Assembly (NCBI GenBank): GCA_016932835.1
Contig: JAFGCD010000144.1
Coordinates: 1-54,260, forward strand
Direction: 5' to 3'
Length of the DNA: 54,260 nucleotides
Source of the DNA: Sedimentisphaerales bacterium
Lineage (GTDB): Bacteria; Planctomycetota; Phycisphaerae; Sedimentisphaerales; Anaerobacaceae
Every line of letters begins with the position of its first letter. Within the stretch, counting starts at the first letter, position 1. This document shows, in pieces, positions 45,501-52,004 of the stretch. A program made the translations under genes and the position numbers. The notes below the pieces were generated by a model. The model had not been told where the DNA came from and did no database searches. It saw nothing but the letters and a program-made list of their open reading frames with translations.

Positions 45501-48482
45501 GTCATTGACCTGCACCACTTCGCTGCTCGGAGCAGTCCAGCCGGTGATACTCTTGTACTCGACAGTGTGCGGCCCCGCCGCCAAATCGGCAAATGTCACG
45601 CCGCTGTTCTGCCACTCGCTGCCGTCAACGCGCCACTGCCCGCCCGCAGTGACCGCCTCGGACGGCAGAATGCTCGCTGTCAGAGAACCGACTATCTCTA
45701 TGTAAGACCTGTTTACGCTTGTCAGTTCCCCGTTATTTATGTACACCACTTCACTGCTCGGCTTGGTCCACCCCGCCACATCTTTGAACTCGAACGTATG
45801 CGACCCGACAGCCAAATCGCTCACAATCGCTCCGCTGTCCTGCCACAGCCCCCCGTCAACGCGCCACTGCCCGCCCGCCGTTACCGCCGCCGTAGGGAAT
45901 ATCATTATCCGAAGCGACCCTGTTTGCCGGACGTACGTCCCGCTCGTGCTCGTCAACTCGCCGTCGTTAATCTGCACCGCTTCGCTGCCGGGCGTTGTCC
46001 ACCCGGTAACGTCCTTGAAATCGATCGTATGCGAACCGACGGCCAGGCCGACCGCCGTAGCGCCGCTGTTCCGCCATACCCCCCCGTCAACACACCACTG
46101 TCCGCCTGCCGTCACCGCCTCGGCCGGAAGAATATCGACCCTGAGCGAGCCGGCCTGGCGAACGTAGCTCCCTGAAGTGCTCGTAAGTTCGCCGTCGTTT
46201 ATCTGCACAACCTCGCTGCCCGGCGCCGTCCAGCCGGCAATATCTTTGTAGTCAACTGTATGCGAACCCACAGCGATTCCACTCACCGTCGCTCCGCTGT
46301 CCTGCCACAGTCCCCCGTCAACGCGCCACTGTCCGCCTGCCGCTGCCGCCTCAGTCGGCAGGATAGATGCGGTCAGCGACCCCGTCTGGCGGACATAAGC
46401 CCCCGAAGTCGTCGTCAATTCGTCCTCATTTATCTGCACTGCTTCGCTGCCCGGCGTCGTCCAGCCGGCAATATCCTTGTAATCGATCGTGTGCGAGCCG
46501 ACAGCGATTCCGCTCACCGTCGCCCCGCTGTCCCGCCACACTCCCCCGTCAACGCGCCACTGCGCGCCCGCCGTAATAGCTTCCGAAGGCGAGATATCGA
46601 CCTTCAACGACCCGACCTGCCGGGCATAGGCCCTGCCTATATCCGCCAACTCCCCGTCGGCTATATCAACGACTTCGCTGCCCGGCCCCGTCCAGCCGGA
46701 GATATCCTTGTACTCGACAGAATGTGAGCCGACAGCCAGCCCCGTCACCGTCGCGCCGCTGTCTCGCCACGCCCCACCATCGACACGCCACTGTGCCCCC
46801 GCAGCCACCGCCTCCGCAGGCGAAATCGTCACGCGCAGCGAGCCCGTCTGGCGGACATAAGTACCGCTCGTGCTTGTCAATTCATCCTCGTTTATCTGCA
46901 CGCTTTGGCCGGCCGGAGTAACCCAGCCGAAGATGTCCTTGTACTCAACGGTATGCAAACCCACTGCAACGCCCGCTAACGTTGCGCCGCTGTTCTGCCA
47001 CACCCCCCCGTCAACGCGCCACTGCGCCCCCGCCGTGATCGCCTCCGCAGGCGAAATATCGACCGTCAGCGAGCCGCTCTGCCCCACGTAGCTCCGGCTG
47101 ATACTCGTCACTTCACCGCTGGCAATCTGCACTACTTCACTGCCCGGTGCAGTCCATCCGCCGACGTCTTTGAAATCGACGGTGTGCGGCCCGACAGACA
47201 GACCCGTCACGGTCTCGCCGCTGCTGTGCCAGCCTGTCCCGTCAACGCGCCACTTCGCACCGGCGGCAACGGCCTCGGCAGGCAGGATAGTCACTTGCAA
47301 AGAGCCCGTCTGGCGTACGTACGAGCCGCTCGTTGCGGTCAGTTCCCCGCTGTTTATCTGCACTATCTCGCTGCCCGGCTTCGTCCAGCCGGCAATGTCC
47401 TGATAATCGACCGTATGTGAACCGACGGCCAGCCCGCCGACCGTAGCGCCGCTGCTCTGCCATGGCCCGCCGTCAACACGCCATTGAGCGCCCGCTGTAA
47501 TCGCCTCTGCCGGCAGAATTGTCACCTGCAAGGAACCGACTTGCCGGATATAGGACCTTTCGATGTCGGTCAGTCCCCCGTAGGTCACTTCCACCATCTC
47601 GTTGCTCGGCTTTGTCCACCCCGCAGCGTCCTTGAATTCCACTGCATGAGAGCCGATAGGCAAACCGGAAACAGTAGCTCCGCTGTCCTGCCACAGCCCC
47701 CCGTCAATGCGCCATTGAGCACCGGCGGCAACGGCCTCAGCAGGCGAAATAGTCACCCGAACCGAACCGGTCTGCATAGCATAGGACCTGCTGACGACTG
47801 TCAACTCGCCGCTGCTGACCTGCACTGCTTCATTTCCAGGTTTGGTCCAGCCCGCGACATCCTTAAAATCAATAATATGAGAACCCGCAGCCAAATCGTC
47901 CACTGTAGCTCCGCTGTCCTGCCAGAGTCCTGAATCAACACGCCACTGAGCACCAACAGAGACAACAGCCGCAGGAGAAATATCTACCCGCAGTGAACCC
48001 GTTTGTTGAATATAGGATCTCGTAATACTGGTCAATTCAGCCTCGTTGACCTGCACGACTTCGCTGTCCGGCTTCGTCCAGCCCGCGGTATCCTTGAATT
48101 CCACCGTATGCGGCCCGACGATCAAATTATTAACCGTATCACCCGTATTTCGCCATTCGCCTCCGTCAACTCGCCACTGTGCGCCCGCCGCTATCGCCCC
48201 GGAAGGTGCTATCGTCACGCGTAAAGAGCCGGTCGGCCCGCCGGTTGCCAGCCAGTTCATCGCAATAATCGCAAAATCCCCGATATTGACGCCGTCCTCC
48301 CCGACAACGTCAGCAGGGCTGCCAACGGGCTCAAGCCAGTGGTCGGCCAGGAATTTAACGTCGTTGAAATCTACCCGGCAGTTATTATCCAGATCGCCCT
48401 CAGGACAGGCGCCCCAGCCCGAGCCGAGAAGACAGAGTGTCAGAACAATCGAAAACAGGGAAAAACGCAGGGAATTGACCAT
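36582..48482 (-). CDS. Giant secreted protein: dockerin-like head, 24 PEGA-type repeats, lamin-tail, CotH and PA14 domains
   Basis: The product is 3,966 residues. Domains in order: signal peptide (1-25); two dockerin-like EF-hand segments (about 27-80: GDLDNNCRVDFNDVKFLADHW and VNIGDFAIIAMNWL); 24 tandem repeats of 77 residues, PEGA-like (85-1931); a lamin-tail domain (about 1932-2070); a DUF1349/laminin-G-like sandwich (about 2150-2295); a chitobiase C-like domain (about 2445-2530); a CotH kinase domain (about 2590-3020; GQYWGLFQTQERSEAAYAE and FFVHDAEHSMSRG); a second chitobiase C-like piece (about 3040-3070); PA14 (about 3100-3250); and three more lamin-tail domains (about 3470-3900). The ATG has a moderate GGA ribosome site and a promoter upstream. 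It is most likely a cell-surface or matrix protein. CotH enzymes phosphorylate proteins; activity here is untested. Confidence 0.88.
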   Translation of the reverse strand: MVNSLRFSLFSIVLTLCLLGSGWGACPEGDLDNNCRVDFNDVKFLADHWLEPVGSPADVVGEDGVNIGDFAIIAMNWLATGGPTGSLRVTIAPSGAIAAGAQWRVDGGEWRNTGDTVNNLIVGPHTVEFKDTAGWTKPDSEVVQVNEAELTSITRSYIQQTGSLRVDISPAAVVSVGAQWRVDSGLWQDSGATVDDLAAGSHIIDFKDVAGWTKPGNEAVQVSSGELTVVSRSYAMQTGSVRVTISPAEAVAAGAQWRIDGGLWQDSGATVSGLPIGSHAVEFKDAAGWTKPSNEMVEVTYGGLTDIERSYIRQVGSLQVTILPAEAITAGAQWRVDGGPWQSSGATVGGLAVGSHTVDYQDIAGWTKPGSEIVQINSGELTATSGSYVRQTGSLQVTILPAEAVAAGAKWRVDGTGWHSSGETVTGLSVGPHTVDFKDVGGWTAPGSEVVQIASGEVTSISRSYVGQSGSLTVDISPAEAITAGAQWRVDGGVWQNSGATLAGVAVGLHTVEYKDIFGWVTPAGQSVQINEDELTSTSGTYVRQTGSLRVTISPAEAVAAGAQWRVDGGAWRDSGATVTGLAVGSHSVEYKDISGWTGPGSEVVDIADGELADIGRAYARQVGSLKVDISPSEAITAGAQWRVDGGVWRDSGATVSGIAVGSHTIDYKDIAGWTTPGSEAVQINEDELTTTSGAYVRQTGSLTASILPTEAAAAGGQWRVDGGLWQDSGATVSGIAVGSHTVDYKDIAGWTAPGSEVVQINDGELTSTSGSYVRQAGSLRVDILPAEAVTAGGQWCVDGGVWRNSGATAVGLAVGSHTIDFKDVTGWTTPGSEAVQINDGELTSTSGTYVRQTGSLRIMIFPTAAVTAGGQWRVDGGLWQDSGAIVSDLAVGSHTFEFKDVAGWTKPSSEVVYINNGELTSVNRSYIEIVGSLTASILPSEAVTAGGQWRVDGSEWQNSGVTFADLAAGPHTVEYKSITGWTAPSSEVVQVNDGELTSTSGTYIRQTGSLQVSISPSEAVTAGAQWRVDGGTWQDSGATVSGLVVGSHTVEYKPTTGWTEPGSEVVQVNNGATTTANGTYVLKVGSLQVTILPSEAVTAGGQWRVDGGIWLTSGVTVNDLAVGSHTVEYRDVAGWTKPDSEVVQVNDGALTSTSGTYVRQTGSLRVTLSPAGAVTAGAQWRVDGGAWQNSGATATGLGVGAHSVEYKDIGGWTQPSSEVVDISDGALTDISRSYTQQVGSLKVDILPSGAITVGAKWRVDGGDWQNSGATVSGLAVGSHTVDYQDIAGWTRPGSEVVQINDGELTNTSGTYVQQTGSLRVTILPSGAASAGAQWRVDGGAWQNSGATVAGLPVGSHTVEFKDTAGWTKPGSEVVEISNGVLTDISRSYVQQVGSLKVDILPSEAITAGAKWRVDGGAWQNSGATVSGLAVGSHTVDYQDVAGWTKPGGEVVEINDGVLTGTSGTYVQQTGSLQVTILPSEAAAAGGQWRVDGGVWRNSGATVSGLAVGSHTVDYKGISSWTAPGSEVVQINNGATTSTSGTYILQVGSLKVDITPAAAVSAGAQWRVDGGLWLTSGVTLTDLAVGSHTIDFRDAAGWTPPDSEVIEISDGVLTHISRAYAEQAGSLRVTILPAGAVTAGAQWRVDGGVWQNSGATVGALSVGSHAVEFKDVEGWTKPSGEVVQVDDGVLTDISRSYVEQVGSLRVTISPSSAVAAGAQWRIDGGIWRDSGSVVANLPVGFYTIEFKDVAGWVTPDDTTAQIYEGELTDIGGSYIEPVGSLRVTLTPQAAVDQGAQWRVDGGIWLTSGVTVTGLASGLHNVDFRDVAGWITPASESVQVNSGELTSISRAYGGQAGSLRVDIGPAEAVAGGAQWRADGGDWHNSGETISDMPTGSHLIEFKEIAGWISARDRTAVVNEGEGTVIFGSYGQPLVINEFMASNHSPNPPIQDGQLVDEDGDSSDWIEIYNPTDITIDLSGWYLTASDSNLAKWEFPSGVEIDPGDFLIVFASNKDRRVAGSPLHTNFELDADREYLALVSRDGISVVHEYWPEYPVQLSDVSYGRSQNAIKLVAEGATVKYHVPTVSDAGLDWTARDFADSSWQTATTALSFEPPAVETGQDIGSPSAAGSHTAVGGVYTIEADGDDIWNYSDNFYYVYAPLSGDGGLTARVTSVENTNEWAKAGVMIRETLTGGSKHAMMIVTPSGKRSMQWRAETDDRSWDNTVDTGTALVPFWVRIERIGDTISGYYAPDAGGSPGTWAEQASTTITMGTNVYAGLCVTSHTAGVLCTAVVDNVTGDSAGTNALRQAMLNVNSSLWTRIEFYLEAGQADTFDTLMLQTKYEDGYVAYLNGEKVAWGNAPSAPAWNSAALSDRPIVDSETFEPNNVLAHLDALVTGKNVLAIQALNDSQSDDEFLLLPELVAASESDVYQYFIPATPGAFNAGGALGIADEVWFSHERGFYNSGFDLILSTGTSGGEIRYTTNGSRPSASNGHVYTAAIHIDETTTLRAVCTKPGYLDSEVETHTYIFVGDVITQSLSGEKPDANWPDDGLNGQKFEYGMDAGVVGDATWGPQLDEALVAIPTISIVTDLQHLFDPVTGIYVNAYNHGYDWERPTSVELIYPYNPQGPGFPDLQLLPDGLGGYSWQLPRDMQGGFQIDCGIRIRGGYSRSGGNPKHAFRLFFRSEYGAGKLDYPLFGDEGVEKFDKMDLRTAQNYSWSFENNSDNVMCREVWARDSQGLMGQPNTRSRYYHLYINGQYWGLFQTQERSEAAYAESYFGGDKDEYDVVKAVGDGDYQIEATDGTMDTWQQLWDLANLGFGANENFYRSMGLNIDGTRNYAYPVLLDAENLIDYMIMVFFDGDRDAPISWFLGNNKPNNWYGIRNRYGDEGFRFFVHDAEHSMSRGLVDRTGPYPAGDIFIYSNPQWIHQELMAHGDYRVRFSDRAFKHLLNGGLLRDENTIPRFQFRAGQIDMAIIAESARWGDLGLTKNTWINALNNEIINFFPGRADTIIGQLRNTTLRSGAPAPLYPHIDPPSLSYPGGEVSSGYSLTMSAPSGTIYYTTDGSDPRLPLGQSTPGSTVTLVSEDAEKRVLVPTGPVVATTGSIRYEYWMGIGGTAVSNLVSHPAYPDNPSGSYYLPSFEQPVDWADQYGARISGYVHPPATGNYTFWVSSDDGSELWLSTNDDPDNAVLIAYEDSWSASRDWQSGPEQSATISLVGGNRYYIEAMVKEDGGGDNLAVTWSGPGVTFGVPIDGAYLSPAGIAWTTLGYDHSGWTRHLHKEAIGYERNPGDPVNYDDLIDIDVESAMYGTNRTCYVRIPFTVSSLDMSQLTLKVRYDDGFVAYINGNRVASRNFADAVTPEWNSGAEASHDDTLAREFEEIDITGEINKLQIGSNILAIQGLNYGTTNSDFLLSVEMEAAETGQGDPSPSATAYVGSISIDDSTKVKARVFDGVWSALQEASYAVGPVKDSLRITEIMYHPGETGDPDDPNEEFIELKNVGGTSINLSWVRFTNGVDFTFGDVDLGEGQYVIVVRQLAAFMAANPGYSGLIAGEYSGKLDNAGERIVLVDAIGQIIHDFKYKDGWRSITDGDGYSLTIIDPTNGDPNTWAEKDYWRASVYTGGSPGADDSGIIPNPGAIVINEVLAHSHGVAADWIELYNTTGSTINIGGWYLSDSESEPMKYRIAPGTEIDAYDYWVFYEDTNFGDPASDPGRIVAFALSEDGEAVYLRSGEEGIVTGYRAGEDFGASQTGISFGRYFKRSTGNYNFVSMDHITPGDKNAYPKVGPVVITEMMYNPVSGDQKLEYIELYNTSSTVGATLYDSNEGLPWRFTNGIDFKFPGYPGFTMAPESYIIIAKDIGAYLAEYGFPPSGVMLLGPYEGSLSNSGEDVDLSRPGDLNELGQRNWIRVERVGYSDGYHPGGEPGDIDQWPTEPDGGGASLSRIWLDLYANDPNNWAASDPPTPGF
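42690..48230 (-). repeat. 24 tandem 231-bp coding repeats (PEGA-like)
   Basis: Twenty-four consecutive copies of a 77-codon unit lie inside the giant gene. Each begins GSLxV and contains AGAQWRVDGG, SGATVxGLAVGSHTVE, GWTxPGSEVVQ and a closing Y-x-x-Q. The copies differ by scattered substitutions but almost never in length (the last is one codon shorter). Closest pairs lie next to each other or two units apart, so the array grew by unequal exchange. Such an array is prone to copy-number change and to assembly collapse. Confidence 0.92.
44073..44996 (-). repeat. Higher-order duplication: repeats 15-16 and 17-18
   Basis: Repeats 15 and 17 are of the 'DISRSY..QV' type, while 16 and 18 begin GSLKVDILPS and end SGTYVQQT. 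The pair 15-16 is very similar to the pair 17-18, so a 462-bp two-unit block was probably duplicated recently. Confidence 0.6.
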
Positions 48483-48586
48483 CTTCTACTATCCTTCCTC
48501 AATACGCATCAAGAAATGATGACTTAGCTTCCATGTCCGCAGATTATCGGCCCTGGCGGCAAAGTCATATTCACCATCAAAAAGCC

Positions 48587-48616
48587 ATTCTAACATATTT
48601 CGGGCCATTAAGTCAA
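48587..48616 (-). promoter_or_regulatory. Sigma-70-type promoter of the giant repeat protein
   Basis: On the minus strand, TTGACT (48616-48611) and TAGAAT (48592-48587) are 18 bases apart; each has five of six consensus bases. They lie about 105 bases upstream of the ATG at 48482. Confidence 0.55.
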
Positions 48617-48837
48617 TGTCTTTAGCCCAAACGCCGCACCCAATAGCCGTCTGAAGGCCGGCGGCCGCCCCAATCTCCGAACATGACAACCCTTTTGGCG
48701 ACCGCTGCTTACAAAAGGCAACGTTACAAGCAGAGACCTCCCCACACCGAATCCAACGCCTTGCTTCAACAGGCGGCTTCCCGGGGCTTTTGAGTTCTGT
48801 GATAATGGTATGCTACGTATATGTATGTAGTAGCTTA

Positions 48838-48861
48838 TAATAATACATATATGTATTATTA
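48838..48861. promoter_or_regulatory. Perfect 24-bp AT-rich palindrome, candidate enhancer site
   Basis: The half site TAATAATACATA is followed at once by its reverse complement. It is centred about 122 bases upstream of the start predicted from the sigma-54 promoter at 48945-48961, the distance expected of a binding site for a bacterial enhancer-binding protein. It stands out because most of the window is GC-rich. Confidence 0.6.
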
Positions 48862-48944
48862 CTGCCGGCCTAGGACAAATAAGCCGTTTCCGTATCTCTT
48901 GAATTGGCAAGTCTTTATAACTTTAGCCTGAGAATAATCTCTGT

Positions 48945-48961
48945 CTGGCACGTCTCTTGCA
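48945..48961 (+). promoter_or_regulatory. Sigma-54 (RpoN) promoter of the TorF-like porin gene
   Basis: CTGGCACGTCTCTTGCA matches the -24/-12 consensus (TGGCACG, four bases, TTGCA) at every key position, with GG and GC exactly ten bases apart. Transcription should start near 48972, giving a leader of about 75 bases that ends in AGGAG before the ATG at 49048. No sigma-70 pair competes nearby. Confidence 0.85.
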
Positions 48962-49047
48962 AATAGACCGCTGACAAGGCTTGAGGCAAGTCGTTGTTAA
49001 GGTATCGAATAGAAGAAACAAAATGCTAAAGCAGCAAGGAGAAGACA

Positions 49048-49815
49048 ATGAGAAGACTACGGTTCCTGATAGTTGCATTGGGTGTGTTGGCCGCCTGTAC
49101 AACTACAACGGTATTTGCAGAAGGCGACGTTGGAATTGAGATTACCACCGATTTCTTCAGTAAATATATCTGGAGAGGGCAGAACCTCGACGACGACCCC
49201 GTTTTTCAGCCGGGCCTGAGCATCACGCACAAGAATTTCACTGCTTCGGTCTGGGGAAACTTCGAATTTACCAACATCAACGGCAACAGGGGCGATTTCT
49301 CCGAATTGGATTACTCCATCGACTACTCAGCTCCCTTTCCTGGAATCAAAGGCGTGGGATATTCAATCGGCTTGATCTACTATGATTTTCCCGGAACCGC
49401 GGTCAAGGATACCACCGAGGCGTATTGGGGATTCAATCTCGATGCACCCTTGAGCCCCTCGCTTACTTTCTACCACGATCTCGACGAGGCAGAAGGCACA
49501 TACATCGCCCTGGCATGCTCGCACAGTGTGGAAAGAATCGCTGAAATCGCTCCCGGCATCCCGGTGGCTATGGATATCGGCGTAAGCCTCGGCTGGGGAA
49601 GCGGCTCCTACAACAAGTACTACTGGGGAACCGACCAGACCAAGCTCAACGACCTGGCAATCTCGGCTTCATTCCCATTCGAAGTGGCCGGTCTGACAAT
49701 AGTCCCAAGCCTGAACTATGTAACATTACTTAGCGACGATATTCGCGCGACCGATGCATACGGAACAGGCAGCGATTTCTTCTACGCAGGAATCGGGTTC
49801 GTAAAAGAGTTTTAG
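49048..49815 (+). CDS. TorF-family putative outer-membrane channel
   Basis: The product is 255 residues with a signal peptide (about 1-24, ending VFAEGDV). It is beta-rich throughout, with alternating aromatic and polar residues and a C-terminal Phe (...GIGFVKEF), as needed for outer-membrane insertion. The early block FFSKYIWRGQNLDDDPVFQPGLS is shown here as two pieces in the family: YIWRGQN and PVFQPGLSITH; both fit the TorF-type group. It probably forms a small barrel for solute passage. A sigma-54 promoter and palindrome upstream suggest control by a two-component or nutrient signal. The next gene, an ABC ATPase, is 243 bases away. Confidence 0.82.
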   Translation: MRRLRFLIVALGVLAACTTTTVFAEGDVGIEITTDFFSKYIWRGQNLDDDPVFQPGLSITHKNFTASVWGNFEFTNINGNRGDFSELDYSIDYSAPFPGIKGVGYSIGLIYYDFPGTAVKDTTEAYWGFNLDAPLSPSLTFYHDLDEAEGTYIALACSHSVERIAEIAPGIPVAMDIGVSLGWGSGSYNKYYWGTDQTKLNDLAISASFPFEVAGLTIVPSLNYVTLLSDDIRATDAYGTGSDFFYAGIGFVKEF

Positions 49816-49822
49816 AGAAGAG

Positions 49823-49927
49823 GTGTTTGGAATTATTAACGCAAGAATAATAAAAGCCGTCCTAACCGGCATAGTTTTGCTGCTGAGTGCTGGCGGACCA
49901 CCCATAGGCATTGCTGCTCTCGTGTAA
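49823..49927 (+). CDS. Possible 34-residue hydrophobic peptide ORF
   Basis: A GTG-initiated frame runs 34 codons to TAA, just after the porin gene. It encodes one hydrophobic stretch (AVLTGIVLLLSAGG, then PPIGIAAL), similar to a signal peptide or a single membrane helix. AGAGAAGAGG overlaps the GTG, so the ribosome-site spacing is poor. It could be a micropeptide or the remnant of the start of a lost transporter gene. Confidence 0.2.
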   Translation: MFGIINARIIKAVLTGIVLLLSAGGPPIGIAALV

Positions 49928-50058
49928 ACCAACAATTCACACTAAACACCGAGACTCTGCTTGGAATATCGTTTTGGCATTGAATTCAAAGGCCGTTGCT
50001 GCGATAATCACTGCTTTGCGAAAGAAGGTGGAAGGCAGTCATTGTCGGTGAGCGGTAT

Positions 50059-51168
50059 ATGGCCTCAGTAGCGCTGGAAAAAGTGACCAAAGTCTTCGAC
50101 GGAAGCGTTGTCGCCGTCAACGATGTCAGCATCGACGTCAAGGACGGTGAGTTCATGGTCATCGTAGGGCCTTCCGGCTGCGGAAAGACCACGATTCTAA
50201 GATTGATCGCGGGACTGGAAGAACCTCAAAAAGGGCGCATAAAGATCGCAGGCAACGTCGTAAACGACGTCTCACCCAGGGACCGAGACGTGGCAATGGT
50301 ATTCCAGAACTACGCCCTCTACCCCCACATGACCGTATTCCAGAATATGGCTTTTGCCCTGAGGCTTCGCAACGTTCCAAAAGACCGGATTACACAGGCC
50401 GTCGAGGACGCCGCAAAAGCCCTTGGCATCGAAAGAATGCTCAATCGCAAGCCGAAGGCCTTATCGGGAGGCCAGCGCCAGCGGGTCGCGCTGGGCAGGG
50501 CGATTGTCAGGAATCCGAAGGTCTTTTTATTCGACGAGCCCCTGAGCAACCTGGATCCGAATCTGCGAATAACCACCAGGGCCGAACTCAAGGCCCTCCA
50601 TCAAAGGCTCGAAACCACCTGCATATACGTCACCCACGACCAGGCCGAGGCTATGACATTGGGCCGCAGAATCTGCGTTATCGACCGCGGCATAGTCCGG
50701 CAAATCGCCGCGCCGATGGAGGTATATGACAGGCCGGCCAACAGGTTTGTCGCCGGCTTTCTGGGCACTCCCGCTATGAACTTCCTTGCGGGCCGAATCG
50801 AATTGACGCAGGGACATGCATATTTCGTCGGCGATGATGCTTCGATATTGCTGCCGGACAGAATGATCGATAAGCTGACCCCGCATAACACAGAACCGGT
50901 CACGCTCGGAATAAGACCCGAAAACCTCTCACTTCGGCAAAACGCAACCGGCGGCGACAATGTGTTGGTTGCGAAGGTCAGACTGGTTGAACCACGGGGC
51001 GATCGGACCGAAATCGTAACAGAAACACCGGCGGCGGCGCAACTCACAATCAACGCCGACCCGCACACCAAACTGGCGCCGGCAGACACCGTCCGCATCT
51101 ATCTCGACACTGCAAAGGCACACCTCTTCCCACGCACCAACGGTGAAAAGAACATAACTTTACAGTAA
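50059..51168 (+). CDS. ugpC: UgpC/MalK-type sugar ABC transporter ATPase
   Basis: The product is 369 residues. Walker A GPSGCGKTT is at 37-45, the Q-loop region VFQNYALYPH at 81-90, signature LSGGQ at 135-139, Walker B VFLFDE at 155-160 and the H-loop in YVTHDQAEAMTLG near 195. A C-terminal TOBE-like regulatory domain (about 235-369) is typical of the CUT1 family ATPases UgpC, MsmK and MalK, which power uptake of oligosaccharides or glycerol-phosphate. No permease or binding protein is adjacent, so it may serve several transporters from one locus. The gene name is a family-level label. It converges on the HTH paralogue with only four bases between stops. Confidence 0.9.
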   Translation: MASVALEKVTKVFDGSVVAVNDVSIDVKDGEFMVIVGPSGCGKTTILRLIAGLEEPQKGRIKIAGNVVNDVSPRDRDVAMVFQNYALYPHMTVFQNMAFALRLRNVPKDRITQAVEDAAKALGIERMLNRKPKALSGGQRQRVALGRAIVRNPKVFLFDEPLSNLDPNLRITTRAELKALHQRLETTCIYVTHDQAEAMTLGRRICVIDRGIVRQIAAPMEVYDRPANRFVAGFLGTPAMNFLAGRIELTQGHAYFVGDDASILLPDRMIDKLTPHNTEPVTLGIRPENLSLRQNATGGDNVLVAKVRLVEPRGDRTEIVTETPAAAQLTINADPHTKLAPADTVRIYLDTAKAHLFPRTNGEKNITLQ

Positions 51169-51172
51169 TCTC

Positions 51173-51895
51173 TCAGAGCAACTTGGCAAAGGCCAGATGA
51201 ACACCATACCCTGCGGCTACCAGGGCGGCTAACACAACAGCGATAAGCAGAATGAAGACTATTATCGCCAGAAGATTATCGTCTCTGAGGCCTCCGACTA
51301 GCCATTGCCCGAAAGATTGTCTGGGAGCACTGTTGGCTATTGCTTTCATGGGTTTAGGCTTCGGCTGTTTCTTGGGTTTCTGCTTGCGTTCCTTCTTTGT
51401 CTTCTTGTCCTTCTTGGGTTTCGACTTGACAGGGGGCGCAGCCTCCATCGCCGGAACTTCATCGACCCCGAGCGAATCGAGGGCCGCCAGGTCAATATCG
51501 GCGGATTCATCCACGGGAGCATCCGGCAGGTCTATTTCAGCTTCCGATTCCAATGCCTCTAATTCAGGGATGTCGTCATCAAGGGGTTCGAGGTCGCTGT
51601 CATCGATATCGGGCAATTCGAGGTCGGCTACGTCCGGCAAATCCGCTTGAGCCGCCAACTGGTCGGCATTCGGGATGCTCGGCAGCGGCGCCGGCGCAGA
51701 TGTTCCTTCCCGAACGGCTGCTAATTCGATCCCCTCTTCTGCCGCGATGGCCTCGATTTCGTTCATCTTCAGGAGCAGGTTCGGGCCGTCGCGAAATTCA
51801 CGCAGTTTGCCCTGGCTGATCAAATCTCTAAGCTCGTCCTCCGTCTTGCCGAGCGCCTCGGCGGCTTCCTGTATGGAACAAAACATACCTGCCAT
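51173..51895 (-). CDS. Excisionase/MerR-like HTH protein with acidic linker and C-terminal TM helix
   Basis: The product is 240 residues. The HTH (about 1-50) starts MAGMFCSIQEAAEALGKT and has GKLREFRDGPNLLLKMNE, closely matching the protein at 1469-2758. An acidic region (about 75-145) is followed by a Lys/Pro-rich segment (about 155-185) and one hydrophobic helix (about 210-235). Here the lysines precede the single helix; in the paralogue they follow a two-helix hairpin. Both arrangements leave HTH and lysines in the cytoplasm. ATG 51895 has GGAGG nine bases upstream and is preceded by an in-frame GTG, as in the paralogue. Function unknown; membrane-tethered DNA binding is inferred. Confidence 0.85.
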   Translation of the reverse strand: MAGMFCSIQEAAEALGKTEDELRDLISQGKLREFRDGPNLLLKMNEIEAIAAEEGIELAAVREGTSAPAPLPSIPNADQLAAQADLPDVADLELPDIDDSDLEPLDDDIPELEALESEAEIDLPDAPVDESADIDLAALDSLGVDEVPAMEAAPPVKSKPKKDKKTKKERKQKPKKQPKPKPMKAIANSAPRQSFGQWLVGGLRDDNLLAIIVFILLIAVVLAALVAAGYGVHLAFAKLL

Positions 51896-51975
51896 ATTCA
51901 CTTCCTCCTAACTGCAGCAAACCAATGGCTCGCTCGATCTTCTCAGTACTGTACAAAGTATAGACAACACAAACT

Positions 51976-52004
51976 ATTATACCTGCTCGATGGTGCTTTG
52001 TCCA
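51976..52004 (-). promoter_or_regulatory. Strong sigma-70-type promoter of the second HTH gene
   Basis: On the minus strand, TGGACA (52004-51999) and a perfect TATAAT (51981-51976) are 17 bases apart. The leader to ATG 51895 is about 75 bases. Confidence 0.65.

Noticed and set aside
39393..47933. Many long plus-strand open frames opposite the giant protein (for example 39393-40628, 40662-42005 and 45048-46175)
   Set aside because: They mirror the repetitive, GC-biased minus-strand gene, are Arg/Pro-rich, repeat with the 231-bp period, and have no ribosome sites or domains.
42690..48230. CRISPR array as an explanation for the regular repeats
   Set aside because: The unit is 231 bp, fully coding, without short identical repeats separated by unique spacers, and no cas genes are near.
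48489..48689. 66-residue minus-strand frame upstream of the giant gene
   Set aside because: It covers the likely promoter of that gene, and its composition and start context give no support.
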